64,000 bases of DNA. It comes from G963691835 sp963691835 (lineage in GTDB: Bacteria > Pseudomonadota > Alphaproteobacteria > Thalassobaculales > Thalassobaculaceae). The notes beneath the pieces were generated by a model. It ran no database searches, had not been told where the DNA came from, and saw only the letters and a program-made list of their open reading frames with translations. The DNA is taken from the NCBI GenBank assembly GCA_963691835.1, contig OY829383.1:3224001-3288000 (forward strand), written 5' to 3'. A program made the position numbers and the translations under genes. The number at the start of each line of letters is the position of its first letter. Position 1 is the first letter of the stretch. This document shows, piece by piece, positions 53,775 through 63,639 of the stretch.

Positions 53775-54112
53775 GACGATCCCTCGCCCTGTGGCTGGTG
53801 CTCGCCACGGTCTCCGGCGTCGCCCTGTTCCTTGTGAAGTACGAAGTGCAGGAGCGGGAAGACCAACTGGACCTTCTTTACCGCCAAACGCTGGAGAACC
53901 AGGAGGCCATCCGCGTCTTGAAAGCGGAATGGAGCTATCTGAACCAGCCGGCACGGATTGAGGGGCTTGTCCGCGATCACTTGGGGCTAGGCGAGGTTCG
54001 GGTCGACCAAATGGTCGGCGTGAACGCCATTCCCAACAGGCTGCCGACTGTCGAAGCCATCTCGGCTCACAGCTCGGATCTCGGCGCCGCGGCGGATCGG
54101 GGGCGTCAATGA
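53771..54112 (+). CDS. ftsL: Cell division protein FtsL
   Basis: 113 residues. One N-terminal membrane helix (SLALWLVLATVSGVALFLVK), then a leucine-zipper-like coiled coil (EREDQLDLLYRQTLENQEAI, RVLKAEWSYLNQPARIEGLV). Short, divergent FtsL of the alphaproteobacterial kind, recognised mainly by its position between rsmH and ftsI. Forms the FtsQLB complex in the septum. Confidence 0.88.
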   Translation: MRRSLALWLVLATVSGVALFLVKYEVQEREDQLDLLYRQTLENQEAIRVLKAEWSYLNQPARIEGLVRDHLGLGEVRVDQMVGVNAIPNRLPTVEAISAHSSDLGAAADRGRQ

Positions 54113-55851
54113 GCGACGGTCCCACACCGCAGACCAGGATCGGAAAGAAGCCCGGCGGGCAAACGGTCCATCTCGACGGCACGATCGCCCAGGCGGTTGA
54201 AACGGGCCGTACGCGGTTGATGATCGCGGGATGCCTTTTCGCGGCCGCGTTCACGGCCATCGCCGTGCGTGTCGTCGATGTCGCGATCCTTCGGGGCGGG
54301 GCCGAGCCGCAATTGAGCAGTGTGCCCGTGGACAAGCCGGTGGAGACCGGGCGCGCGGACATCGTCGACCGGAACGGCATTCTGCTGGCCACAAGTCTGA
54401 AAGTTCCCTCGCTGTTCGCGGACCCGAGCGAGGTGATCGACCCGCAAACGACCGCCCGGACTCTGGCACGGGTCCTGCCGGACCTCGACATTGGGAAAGC
54501 AACGAAGCGGCTATCGGGTAAGGGCCGGTTCGTTTGGCTCCGCCGGAACCTGACCCCGGAGCAGAAGTACGAGATCAACACGCTGGGTCTGCCCGGCTTG
54601 CACTTCCAGGACGAAGAACGCCGGATCTATCCCCAAGGGGCGCTCGCGGCCCATGTGGTCGGCTATTCCGGCGTGGATGCGGAAGGGCTAGCGGGTATTG
54701 AGCGGGGCATGGACCGCCGCCTGAGGGGGTCTGTCGAGCCGTTGGCGTTGGCTCTTGACGTTCGCGTTCAGCATGTGGTCCGCGAGGAACTCCAGCGGCA
54801 GATCGATACTTTTGAGGGGATCGGCGGGGCCGGCGTGGTGATGGACGTCACCACGGGAGAGATCGTCTCCATGGTTTCGTTGCCCGATTTCGACCCCAAT
54901 GACGCCGGTGGGATGTCCAAGGACGCGCAGTTCAACCGGGCGTCCCTCGGCGTCTACGAGATGGGCTCCACCTTCAAGATCTTTAACACCGCCATGCTCC
55001 TGGACAGCGGTCGGGCGCGGCTGTCCGACCGGTACGACGCCACCAAGCCGATCCGGATCTCCCGGTTCACCATCAACGACTATCACGCCAAGAACAAATG
55101 GCTCTCGGTCTCCGAGATCTTCATGCACAGCTCCAACATCGGCTCGGTGCGGATGGCGATGGATGTCGGCACCCAGGGCCAGCAGGACTTCATGAAAAAG
55201 CTCGGCTTTTTCGCCGAAGCGCCTTTGGAGATCCCTGAGGTCGGGGCGCCGATGACCCCGTCGGTCTGGCGCAACATCAACACGATGACCATTGCGTTCG
55301 GTCACGGCATCGGCGTGAGCCCGGTCCATCTCGTCGGCGGCGTAGCAGCGATGGTGAACGGCGGGACACTGATCCCGCCGACCCTGCTGCAGGCCGATCC
55401 GGAGAGCCCGGTTGCCGGACGGCGGATCATTCAGGAGCGCACCTCGCATGCGGTCCGCCGGCTGCTGCGCCTTGTGGTTCAGAACGGCACGGGCCGGAAT
55501 GCGAATGCCGAGGGATACCTCGTCGGTGGCAAGACAGGTACGGCGGAGAAGCCGGGCCAAAACGGCCGCTATGCCCGGAAATCGCTCCTATCGTCCTTCG
55601 TCGGTGTCTATCCGGTGCATGACCCCCGCTACGCCGTCCTGGTGATGGTGGATGAGCCGAAGGGTCAGGACTTCAGCTATGGCCGGGCGACCGGCGGCTG
55701 GGTCGCCGCCCCTGCGGTGAAACGGATTGTTGAGCGGACGGCTCCGTTCCTCGGCGTTCATCCAATTGCCGAAATGACGCCGGAAATCCGGCGCGATCTT
55801 CATGTGGACTTGACCAATACCAACGGGACCAAGCGCCTTGCGTCTTTCTGA
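54109..55851 (+). CDS. ftsI: Peptidoglycan transpeptidase FtsI (PBP3)
   Basis: 580 residues. N-terminal membrane helix (RLMIAGCLFAAAFTAIAVRV), the class B PBP dimerisation domain, then the transpeptidase motifs: S-x-x-K as GSTFK (near residue 287), S-x-N as HSSNIG and K-T-G as GGKTGTAEKPG. Essential septal transpeptidase. Start overlaps ftsL (ATGA); its last 14 bases overlap murE. Confidence 0.96.
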   Translation: MSDGPTPQTRIGKKPGGQTVHLDGTIAQAVETGRTRLMIAGCLFAAAFTAIAVRVVDVAILRGGAEPQLSSVPVDKPVETGRADIVDRNGILLATSLKVPSLFADPSEVIDPQTTARTLARVLPDLDIGKATKRLSGKGRFVWLRRNLTPEQKYEINTLGLPGLHFQDEERRIYPQGALAAHVVGYSGVDAEGLAGIERGMDRRLRGSVEPLALALDVRVQHVVREELQRQIDTFEGIGGAGVVMDVTTGEIVSMVSLPDFDPNDAGGMSKDAQFNRASLGVYEMGSTFKIFNTAMLLDSGRARLSDRYDATKPIRISRFTINDYHAKNKWLSVSEIFMHSSNIGSVRMAMDVGTQGQQDFMKKLGFFAEAPLEIPEVGAPMTPSVWRNINTMTIAFGHGIGVSPVHLVGGVAAMVNGGTLIPPTLLQADPESPVAGRRIIQERTSHAVRRLLRLVVQNGTGRNANAEGYLVGGKTGTAEKPGQNGRYARKSLLSSFVGVYPVHDPRYAVLVMVDEPKGQDFSYGRATGGWVAAPAVKRIVERTAPFLGVHPIAEMTPEIRRDLHVDLTNTNGTKRLASF

Positions 55852-57340
55852 TCTCATCAACGGCGACCGAACGCTGAACGATCCGCGCCTCGCGGCTCTG
55901 GCGGCGATGGGTGTGCTGGATCGAGAGATCGCGGGGCTGACCGCCGATAGCCGGAACGTGCAGCCGGGATTCCTGTTCACGGCGATTCCAGGCACGCGGG
56001 TGGATGGCCGACAGTTTATCGAGGACGCGGTCGAGCGGGGTGCGGTTGCCATCGTCGGGCCGGAGGCGGATGCCGACCGGTTGAGCCTTCCCGCGGAGGT
56101 CTGCCTCATCCCGGATGACAATCCCCGGGAACGTTTGGCCCGTATGGCCGCAAAATTCTTCCCCCGTCAGCCGGAAACGGTCGTCGCCGTTACGGGGACG
56201 AACGGCAAGACATCCGTCGCCGACTTCACGCGCCAGATCTGGCGGGTTCTGGGGCACGAGGCGGCGAGCCTTGGAACGCTTGGCATTCTCCGGGATGGAG
56301 AGCGGAGCGGCCCCGGTCTGACGACGCCGGATCCGGTAGACCTGCACGCCGCTCTTCAAAGGTTGGCGGATGACGGTGTCGACCACTTGGCGATGGAGGC
56401 GTCCAGCCATGGGCTCGACCAGCACCGTCTGGACGGTGTGATGGTCCGAGCGGCCGCGTTCACAAATCTGAGCCGGGATCATCTCGACTATCACGGCACG
56501 ATGGAGGCCTATTTCCGCTCCAAGGCCACGCTGTTCGAACGCATTCTGCAGCCGGGCGGCACGGCGGTTCTCAATCTGGATATTCCGGAAGCTGACCGCT
56601 TGATCGAGATCGCCCGCCGGAGGGGGCAACGGGTTCTGTCCTTCGGGACGGCGGACGGGACTGATATCCAGCTTCTCCGGATGGTGCCGACACCCACGGG
56701 GCTCGATCTGCATCTTCTGGTGTTGGACCGCATTCATCCGGTGACCTTGCCGCTCGCCGGGCTGTTCCAGGTGCAGAACGCGCTGGCCGCGATTGGGCTG
56801 GTGATGGCCGACATGGATGAGGTCGACGCCATTGTCGCGGCGTTGGCGGAGTTGCGGGGCGTGCCGGGAAGACTGGAGCGGGTGGCTGAGACCCCTTCCG
56901 GTGCCGCGGTCTATGTCGACTACGCGCACACGCCCGACGCGCTGGATACGGTTCTCAAGGCGATCCGGCCCCATGTCGACGGGCGCCTTATCACAGTGTT
57001 TGGCTGTGGTGGGGACCGTGATCCGGGTAAACGCCCGTTGATGGCGCGCGCCGCCGCCGGAAATGCCGACATCGCAATTCTGACCGATGACAATCCGCGT
57101 ACCGAAGATCCGGGCAAGATCCGTGCGGATGCTCGTGTCGGAGCGCCGGACGCGATCGAGATCGGCGGCCGGGAAGATGCGATCCGGCATGGCGTGAGCC
57201 TTTTGCGGCAAGGCGATGTTCTGGTTGTCGCGGGCAAAGGGCATGAGCAGGGCCAGGACGTCGGCGGCGTTATCCGGCCTTTCGACGATGCGGACGTCTC
57301 GCGGCGCGCCGTCGAAGATCTGACCGGGGGGGTGCGATGA
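55838..57340 (+). CDS. murE: UDP-MurNAc-tripeptide synthetase MurE
   Basis: 500 residues, TTG start inside the ftsI end (reads MRLSDLINGD). ATP-binding VAVTGTNGKTSVADF, the central DHLDYHGTMEAYFRSKATLF with the carbamylated-Lys segment, and ILTDDNPRTEDPGKIRADAR. The D-N-P-R motif selects meso-diaminopimelate, so the peptidoglycan is of the Gram-negative DAP type. Overlaps murF by 4 bases. Confidence 0.96.
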   Translation: MRLSDLINGDRTLNDPRLAALAAMGVLDREIAGLTADSRNVQPGFLFTAIPGTRVDGRQFIEDAVERGAVAIVGPEADADRLSLPAEVCLIPDDNPRERLARMAAKFFPRQPETVVAVTGTNGKTSVADFTRQIWRVLGHEAASLGTLGILRDGERSGPGLTTPDPVDLHAALQRLADDGVDHLAMEASSHGLDQHRLDGVMVRAAAFTNLSRDHLDYHGTMEAYFRSKATLFERILQPGGTAVLNLDIPEADRLIEIARRRGQRVLSFGTADGTDIQLLRMVPTPTGLDLHLLVLDRIHPVTLPLAGLFQVQNALAAIGLVMADMDEVDAIVAALAELRGVPGRLERVAETPSGAAVYVDYAHTPDALDTVLKAIRPHVDGRLITVFGCGGDRDPGKRPLMARAAAGNADIAILTDDNPRTEDPGKIRADARVGAPDAIEIGGREDAIRHGVSLLRQGDVLVVAGKGHEQGQDVGGVIRPFDDADVSRRAVEDLTGGVR

Positions 57341-58797
57341 CGGCACCGCTCTGGACAGCGGCTGACATTGCGGCGGCGACCGGAGCCGAGGTCGCCGGGA
57401 CTCCGAAACCCGCCTCCGGTGTTGTCATCGACAGCAGAGCGGTCGGCCCGGGTGACCTCTTCGTCGCGCTGCCGGGAGACCGGTTCGACGGGCACGATTT
57501 CGTTTCAGACGTTCTGTCATCGGGCGCCTCCGGCGCCGTGGTCAGCCGCCGGCCGGAAGGTCTGCCGCCGACCGCCCCGCTGTTTGTGGTCGAGGACACC
57601 TACCAGGCCCTGGAGGCGCTTGGGACAGCGGCTCGCCAGCGAGCGTCGGCACAGGTCGTCGCGGTAACCGGATCAGTCGGCAAAACCGGCACCAAGGAGA
57701 CCTTGGGACGTGCCCTGTCTTCCTTCGGGTCGACCCATATCAGCCAGGGCAACCTTAACAATCACATCGGCGCTCCGTTGAGCCTCGCGCGGCTGCCGGA
57801 GGATGCGGCCTTCGCGGTCATGGAACTGGGGATGAACCATGCGGGCGAGATCCGGTCCCTGACCCAGATGGTGCGCCCGGATGTTGCCATCATAACAACG
57901 GTGTCGCCCGTCCACGCCGAGTTCTTTGACAGCGTCGAGGGTATCGCGGAGGCGAAAAGCGAGATCTTTGAGGGATGCGAGCCTGATGCGGTCGCCGTTC
58001 TGAATCGGGACAACGATTGGTTCGACCTGTGCGCAGAGCGGGCCCGGGACCACGGGATCAGCCGGATTGTCGCGTTCGGCAGGGACCCGCGCGCCGACGT
58101 TCGTCTGGTGGACGCGACGGTCGGCCCCGGCGGAAGCCGGGTTGAGGTCGACGTGGCGGGAGAGCCCGTCGCTTTCGACCTTCGCGCTGTCGGCTCCCAT
58201 TGGGCGAGCAATGCCGTAGGCGTGTTGGCCTGCATCCACGCGCTGGGACTTGATCCGCTGAAAGCGTCCGCCGCGTTTGCGGATGTCGTACCCGGTAAGG
58301 GCCGGGGGGCGCGGTATCGCGTTTCCTTGAATGGCGGTGATGCGTTCACGCTGATCGATGAAAGCTACAACGCGAGCCCTGCGGCCATGCGTGCGGCGTT
58401 TGAGGTTCTGGGCTTGATGCAGCCGGAAGGCCACGGCGGCCGGGTCGCCGTCCTGGGGGACATGCGGGAACTTGGTGAGGACGGGCCCGCATTGCACGCC
58501 GACCTTGCTCGGGACCTGATGGCATCCGATCCCAGCCGGGTCTGGACCGTTGGCCCCCTTATGAATTCGCTTCGGCAAGCCTTACCCGAGCTGGTCCGTG
58601 CGGAACATGGGGAGCGGTCGGAGGACATTGCCGAGACCATTGCCCGCTCTGTCGTTCCCGGCGACGTCATTCTGGTCAAGGGCTCGCTTGGCACCAACAT
58701 GGCGCCGATCGTAAAGGCCCTTTCGTCGCTTGGGCCCGCGACGCCCTGGGACGCGGCCTCGTCCGAGGCGCGGGGAGGGGCAGCCAATGCTCTATAA
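57337..58797 (+). CDS. murF: UDP-MurNAc-tripeptide-D-Ala-D-Ala ligase MurF
   Basis: 486 residues. GVVIDSRAVGPGDLFVALPG, the P-loop VAVTGSVGKTGTKETLG, MELGMNHAGEIRSLTQM and LIDESYNASPAAMRAAFEVL are the MurF set. Adds D-Ala-D-Ala to the UDP-MurNAc-tripeptide. Its 3' end overlaps mraY by 11 bases. Confidence 0.95.
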   Translation: MTAPLWTAADIAAATGAEVAGTPKPASGVVIDSRAVGPGDLFVALPGDRFDGHDFVSDVLSSGASGAVVSRRPEGLPPTAPLFVVEDTYQALEALGTAARQRASAQVVAVTGSVGKTGTKETLGRALSSFGSTHISQGNLNNHIGAPLSLARLPEDAAFAVMELGMNHAGEIRSLTQMVRPDVAIITTVSPVHAEFFDSVEGIAEAKSEIFEGCEPDAVAVLNRDNDWFDLCAERARDHGISRIVAFGRDPRADVRLVDATVGPGGSRVEVDVAGEPVAFDLRAVGSHWASNAVGVLACIHALGLDPLKASAAFADVVPGKGRGARYRVSLNGGDAFTLIDESYNASPAAMRAAFEVLGLMQPEGHGGRVAVLGDMRELGEDGPALHADLARDLMASDPSRVWTVGPLMNSLRQALPELVRAEHGERSEDIAETIARSVVPGDVILVKGSLGTNMAPIVKALSSLGPATPWDAASSEARGGAANAL

Positions 58798-59875
58798 CCT
58801 CCTCGTCCCGCTCGCCGAGGATCAGCAGATCTTCAACCTGTTCCGGTACCTGACCTTCCGGACGGGCGGCGCGATTATGACGGCCCTTGTGATCAGCTTC
58901 GTCCTGGGCCCTGCGGTGATCCGGTGGCTGAAGTCCCAGCAGGCGGAGGGTCAGCCGATCCGTGAGGACGGCCCCGAGAGCCATCTTCTGACAAAGAAGG
59001 GCACGCCGACCATGGGCGGCTTGCTCATCTTGATCGCGCTCTCGATCTCCACACTGCTTTGGGCAAACCTGGAGAATGGCTACGTTTGGGCGGTCCTGCT
59101 GGTCACGGCGGGTTTCGGCCTTATCGGCTTCGGCGACGACTATCTGAAGCTCACCCGGCGCAATACCAAGGGTCTTCCAGGCCGTCTCAAGTTCCTGTGT
59201 CAGATCATCATCGCCGTTCTGGCCTCCATCGCGATCTCTTCTCTCGCGGGTGATGATCTCACCACGGGGCTCGCGGTCCCATTCTTCAAAGATGTGCTGA
59301 TCGACCTCGGCATCTTCTTCTTCGTCTTTGCCGTCTTTGTGATGGTTGGCGCATCGAACGCCGTGAACCTGACAGATGGTCTGGATGGATTGGCGATCGT
59401 GCCTGTAATGATCGCGGGCGGTGTGTTCGCGCTGATCGCCTACCTCTCCGGTAACGCGGTCTTCTCCAACTACCTTCAGATCCACCATGTCGCCGGCGCC
59501 GGCGAGCTGGCCGTCTTCTGCGGTGCGTTGATCGGGGCCGGTCTCGGCTTCCTGTGGTTCAATGCGCCCCCCGCCATGGTCTTCATGGGCGACACCGGCT
59601 CGCTCTCCATGGGCGGGGCGCTCGGCGCCATCAGCGTGGTGACCAAGCACGAGCTGGTGCTGGCGATCGTGGGTGGTCTGTTCGTGCTGGAGACGGTGTC
59701 CGTCATCGTCCAGGTCGCGTCCTTCAAGCTGACCGGCAAGCGCGTCTTCCGAATGGCGCCGCTGCACCATCACTTCGAGAAGAAGGGTTGGCAGGAGCCG
59801 ACCATCGTCATCCGTTTCTGGATCATCGCCGTCATTCTGGCGCTGATCGGCCTCGCCACGTTGAAGTTGAGGTGA
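58787..59875 (+). CDS. mraY: Phospho-MurNAc-pentapeptide transferase MraY
   Basis: 362 residues, start at MLYNLLVPLAEDQQIFNLFR; the upstream extension of the frame lies inside murF. Ten predicted membrane helices. Conserved loops: GTPTMGG, FGDDYLKLTRRNTKGLPGR, ASNAVNLTDGLDGLAI and the HHH motif in PLHHHFEKKGW. Transfers phospho-MurNAc-pentapeptide to undecaprenyl phosphate (lipid I). Confidence 0.96.
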   Translation: MLYNLLVPLAEDQQIFNLFRYLTFRTGGAIMTALVISFVLGPAVIRWLKSQQAEGQPIREDGPESHLLTKKGTPTMGGLLILIALSISTLLWANLENGYVWAVLLVTAGFGLIGFGDDYLKLTRRNTKGLPGRLKFLCQIIIAVLASIAISSLAGDDLTTGLAVPFFKDVLIDLGIFFFVFAVFVMVGASNAVNLTDGLDGLAIVPVMIAGGVFALIAYLSGNAVFSNYLQIHHVAGAGELAVFCGALIGAGLGFLWFNAPPAMVFMGDTGSLSMGGALGAISVVTKHELVLAIVGGLFVLETVSVIVQVASFKLTGKRVFRMAPLHHHFEKKGWQEPTIVIRFWIIAVILALIGLATLKLR

Positions 59876-59879
59876 CGGC

Positions 59880-61313
59880 ATGATCGCGGCGACCGGATAC
59901 CAGGGGAAAACAGTGGCGGTCATGGGGCTGGGGTGTTCCGGCCGGGTCGCTGCGGAGTCCCTGGCCCTTGGCGGCGCCCATGTCCTGGCCTGGGATGATG
60001 CGCCTGCCGGGCGTGACGCAACGGCCGCGAACGACGGCGTCGAGATTGTTGATCTGACGAAGGCGGACTGGACCGGCATCGCTGCTCTCGTGTTGAGCCC
60101 CGGCATTCCGCACACCCATCCTGCACCACATCCGGTTGCGGCCCTCGCCAAGGCAGCCGGTGTCCCGATCATCGGCGATGTCGAGCTCTTGCTGCGCGCC
60201 TGCCCCGACGCCCGGGTCATCGCGATCACCGGAACGAACGGCAAGTCCACGACCACGGCCCTTGTGGGCCACATCCTGAGATCCGCCGGCATCGACTGTG
60301 CGGTTGGCGGCAACCTGGGTGAGCCTGCGTTGAGCCTCGCCGCCTTGGGCAAAGAGGCTGTCTACGTCATCGAGTTCAGCTCCTACCAACTGGAGCTGAC
60401 GCCCTCGTTGTCCGCTGACGTAGCTGTGCTTCTCAACATCACGCCTGATCACCTGGACCGGCACGGCGGGCTTGAGGGGTACGTGGCGGCGAAACGCCGG
60501 ATCTTCGACTGGCCTAAGGATGACGCCGTCGCCATCATCGGCTCCGACGATCCGAATTGCCGGGACATCGCGGCTGAGCTTTCCACGCACAAACGCAGCA
60601 TCGTTCGTGTGTCGGGTAGTGAGGAGGTGCGCGGCGGCGTGTTCGCCCGGGATGGCGCTCTGATCGATGATCAGTCGTTCCGGTCCAAGGAGATCCTGCG
60701 CCTTGCCGATGCGGAAGCGCTTCCGGGCATCCACAACGCCCAGAATGCGGCCGCCGCGTTTGCCGCCGCGACGACCGTTGGGGTCGACGAAAGCGTGGCT
60801 GCGGATGCCATTCGTTCTTTCCCTGGCCTCGCCCACAGGCAGGAAAGAATAGCCGAGATCGATGGCATCAAATTCGTAAATGACAGCAAGGCCACCAATG
60901 CGGATGCGACGGCGCGCGCCGTCGTTTGCTATCCCGCGATCTACTGGATTGCCGGAGGCCGCGCCAAGGCGGGTGGGGTGTCGGAACTGCTGCCTTTGCT
61001 CGGAAACGTCAAAGGCGCGTTCCTGATCGGAGAGTGCGCCGAGGACTTCGCCACGACCCTGTCCGGTACCTTCGGGGGCGCCTTCGATGGCGCGGGTCTC
61101 AACGCGGTCCCTGTCCGGAAGTGCGGCACGTTGGACAGAGCGGTTCCCGCCGCTTTCGAAGCTGCGCGCCAGGACTCCTTGGAAGGGGCAACTGTTCTCT
61201 TGTCCCCGGCGGCAGCGTCTTTCGATCAGTTCCCGAACTTTGAGCTGCGCGGCGAGGCCTTCCGGAGGTTGGTTGCGGACCTCGCCGGTCCGGAAGACGG
61301 GGGGGCGGCATGA
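59880..61313 (+). CDS. murD: UDP-MurNAc-L-alanine-D-glutamate ligase MurD
   Basis: 477 residues. VAVMGLGCSGRVAAESLALG is the N-terminal UDP-binding segment, VIAITGTNGKSTTTALVGHI the P-loop, then ITPDHLDRHGGLEGYVAAKR and VNDSKATNADATARAV. Adds D-Glu to UDP-MurNAc-L-Ala. It starts 4 bases after mraY and overlaps ftsW by ATGA. Confidence 0.95.
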   Translation: MIAATGYQGKTVAVMGLGCSGRVAAESLALGGAHVLAWDDAPAGRDATAANDGVEIVDLTKADWTGIAALVLSPGIPHTHPAPHPVAALAKAAGVPIIGDVELLLRACPDARVIAITGTNGKSTTTALVGHILRSAGIDCAVGGNLGEPALSLAALGKEAVYVIEFSSYQLELTPSLSADVAVLLNITPDHLDRHGGLEGYVAAKRRIFDWPKDDAVAIIGSDDPNCRDIAAELSTHKRSIVRVSGSEEVRGGVFARDGALIDDQSFRSKEILRLADAEALPGIHNAQNAAAAFAAATTVGVDESVAADAIRSFPGLAHRQERIAEIDGIKFVNDSKATNADATARAVVCYPAIYWIAGGRAKAGGVSELLPLLGNVKGAFLIGECAEDFATTLSGTFGGAFDGAGLNAVPVRKCGTLDRAVPAAFEAARQDSLEGATVLLSPAAASFDQFPNFELRGEAFRRLVADLAGPEDGGAA

Positions 61314-62434
61314 GCAGCATCGCCCGCACCGATCAGAGTGTTCTCGGCCGCTGGTGGTGGACCGTCGACCGTTGGACGGTGGGAGCCCTCGTACTCTTGG
61401 TGCTTTTCGGCGCCCTGATGACATTCGCGGCAAGCCCGCCGGTGGCGGAGCGGATCGGTCTCGACTCCTACCACTTCGTCCGGCGCCAGATGATGATTCT
61501 GCCCGTCGCGGCCCTGGCCATCTTTGCGATTTCGTTGCTGGAGCCGAAGGATATTCGGCGTCTCGCGGTCATTGGGCTCTTGGGATGCATCGCGCTTTTG
61601 GTTGTCACGCCGCTTCTCGGTGCCGAGATCAAGGGTGCGCGCCGCTGGCTGTCGCTCGGCGGATTTACCGTACAACCGTCCGAGTTCGCGAAGCCGGTCT
61701 TTGCCGTGGTTTGCGCGTGGATGCTGGCGGAATGGCGGAAGTCTCCGCGCTTCCCCGGCCATTACATCGCCGTCGCCCTTTATCTCGTGATGGCCGGTTT
61801 GTTGATCATCCAACCGGACCTTGGTCAGACGGTCGTCGTCTCAGCAGTTTGGTTCTGCCAGTTCTTCCTGGCCGGGCTGCCGATGGCGCTGGTTGCGGGT
61901 CTCGTGGTCGCCGGTGCGGTCGGGATCGTCGGTGCCTACTTCCTCTTTCCCCATGTGACGAGCCGGATCGACCGGTTCCTGGATCCGGCGTCGGGGGACA
62001 CCTATCAAGTCAGCCGGTCGCTGGAAGCCTTCGCTCATGGCGGCGCATTCGGGACGGGGCCGGGAGAGGGAGACGTCAAGAACGTACTCCCCGACGCCCA
62101 TGCCGACTTCGTCTTCGCCGTCGCGGGTGAGGAGTTCGGCGCGATTGTCGCTGTCGCTCTCGTGCTGTTGTTTGCTTTTGTCGTGCTGCGGGGCTTCGGG
62201 CGCGCCTTCCAGCAGAGTGATCTCTTCATCCTGCTGGCGGTCGGAGGTCTTCTGGCCCAGTTCGGCCTCCAGGCTGTCATCCACATGGCGTCCTCGTTGA
62301 GTTTGATGCCTGCCAAGGGCATGACCCTGCCTTTCGTCAGCTATGGCGGCTCTTCGCTCCTGGCGCTTGGCCTCGGGATGGGCATGGTTCTGGCGCTGAC
62401 CCGCAGGCGCCCCGGCCGGGGAGGATCGCTATGA
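61310..62434 (+). CDS. ftsW: Peptidoglycan glycosyltransferase FtsW (SEDS family)
   Basis: 374 residues, about ten membrane helices. KGARRWLSLGGFTVQPSEFA, QPDLGQTVVVSAVWF and MPAKGMTLPFVSYGGSSLLA are the SEDS signatures. Works with FtsI to polymerise septal peptidoglycan. Overlaps both murD and murG by 4 bases. Confidence 0.95.
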   Translation: MSSIARTDQSVLGRWWWTVDRWTVGALVLLVLFGALMTFAASPPVAERIGLDSYHFVRRQMMILPVAALAIFAISLLEPKDIRRLAVIGLLGCIALLVVTPLLGAEIKGARRWLSLGGFTVQPSEFAKPVFAVVCAWMLAEWRKSPRFPGHYIAVALYLVMAGLLIIQPDLGQTVVVSAVWFCQFFLAGLPMALVAGLVVAGAVGIVGAYFLFPHVTSRIDRFLDPASGDTYQVSRSLEAFAHGGAFGTGPGEGDVKNVLPDAHADFVFAVAGEEFGAIVAVALVLLFAFVVLRGFGRAFQQSDLFILLAVGGLLAQFGLQAVIHMASSLSLMPAKGMTLPFVSYGGSSLLALGLGMGMVLALTRRRPGRGGSL

Positions 62435-63639
62435 GCGATCAGAACTCCGGACCCGTGGAAGTCCTTCTGGCGGCAGGCGGCACCGGCGGACATGTCTTTC
62501 CGGCCAAGGCTCTCGCTGAGACGTTGAAAGAGCGCGGACACGCCGTCGCCCTGGTCACGGATACGCGCGGAACCGCGTTCGACGACGGGTCCGTGCCGGT
62601 TTTCCGGGTACACGCTGGAAGCCCCAGCCGCCGGGGTTTTTCCGCGAAGCTTCGGTCAGTCTTCGATCTTGGCATTGGCTTCATCGAGTCCTGGCGGTTG
62701 CTGGGCCGTCTCCGCCCCTCCGTCGTCGTTGGGTTCGGGGGGTATCCCTCTGTCCCGCCGGTGCTCGCCGCTCAGCGGCGCGGGATCGCGACGGTGCTAC
62801 ACGAGCAGAATGCCCTGCTTGGCCGGGCCAACCGCCTGCTGGCCGCCCGCGCCTCTCGGATCGCCTCGTCTTTTGAGGGTTTGTTGGGCGCGGATGCCCA
62901 CACCGGCAAGACCCGTTTGACCGGCAACCCGGTACGCGCCGAGATCCGGGCGTTGCGAGAGATGCCGTATCAGGCGCCGAGAATCGACAGCCCTTGCACC
63001 ATCCTGGTCACCGGCGGCAGCCAGGGCGCCACGGTTTTCTCCGATGTGGTGCCAGACGCTGTGGCGCGTCTCTCCGATGGGCTGCGCGCGCGCCTGAACA
63101 TCGTCCAGCAGGCCCGCCCCGAAGATAAAGAACGGGTATCCAAGCGATACGAAGATCTTGGGGTCAAAGCGACAGTTTCCAGCTTCTTCGGGGATCTGCC
63201 GGAAAGGCTCGCAGCGGCGCATTTGGTTGTGTGCCGATCGGGAGCCTCGACCGTCTCGGAAATCACGGTCGCGGGGCGCCCCGCGATCCTCGTTCCCTAT
63301 CCCCACGCGGCCGATGACCACCAGACGGCCAACGCCCGCGCATTGGACTCGACGGGTGCGGCCTGGCTGTTGCCGCAGCCCGACTTTCAACCGGACGCGC
63401 TCGCACAGCGACTTGAAGCGCTGTTCGCCGTCCCCGGTGATCTTGAGAGTGCGGCCGCGCGCGCCCGCGCGTCCGGATATCCCGACGCGGTCGCCCGTTT
63501 GGCCGATGTCGTCTTGGAAACGGCCACGCTCGCAGATTCCCGCAGCACCTATCGCTCGGGCTCTGAGCCCGCCGTTTCATCCCCTTCATACCGTCCCAGT
63601 TCGGACGATGACCGCCTCAAGCGGAGATCCTTGGCATGA
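62431..63639 (+). CDS. murG: Lipid II synthase MurG (GlcNAc transferase)
   Basis: 402 residues, GT-B fold. LLAAGGTGGHVFPAKALAE, GFGGYPSVPPVLAAQRRG, TVLHEQNALLGRANRLLA, ILVTGGSQGATVFSDVVP and CRSGASTVSEITVAGRPAI identify the family. It has a C-terminal tail of about 35 residues (SRSTYRSGSEPAVSSPSYRP) beyond usual MurG, rich in Ser. Overlaps murC by ATGA. Confidence 0.95.
   Translation: MSDQNSGPVEVLLAAGGTGGHVFPAKALAETLKERGHAVALVTDTRGTAFDDGSVPVFRVHAGSPSRRGFSAKLRSVFDLGIGFIESWRLLGRLRPSVVVGFGGYPSVPPVLAAQRRGIATVLHEQNALLGRANRLLAARASRIASSFEGLLGADAHTGKTRLTGNPVRAEIRALREMPYQAPRIDSPCTILVTGGSQGATVFSDVVPDAVARLSDGLRARLNIVQQARPEDKERVSKRYEDLGVKATVSSFFGDLPERLAAAHLVVCRSGASTVSEITVAGRPAILVPYPHAADDHQTANARALDSTGAAWLLPQPDFQPDALAQRLEALFAVPGDLESAAARARASGYPDAVARLADVVLETATLADSRSTYRSGSEPAVSSPSYRPSSDDDRLKRRSLA

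Noticed and set aside
55673..57346. 557-codon open frame on the minus strand opposite murE
   Set aside because: High GC makes long antisense frames common; it lies opposite a clear murE and has low-complexity Arg-rich sequence with no motif.
58676..60352. 558-codon minus-strand frame opposite murF/mraY/murD
   Set aside because: Shadow of real genes; composition is charged and repetitive, with no family match.
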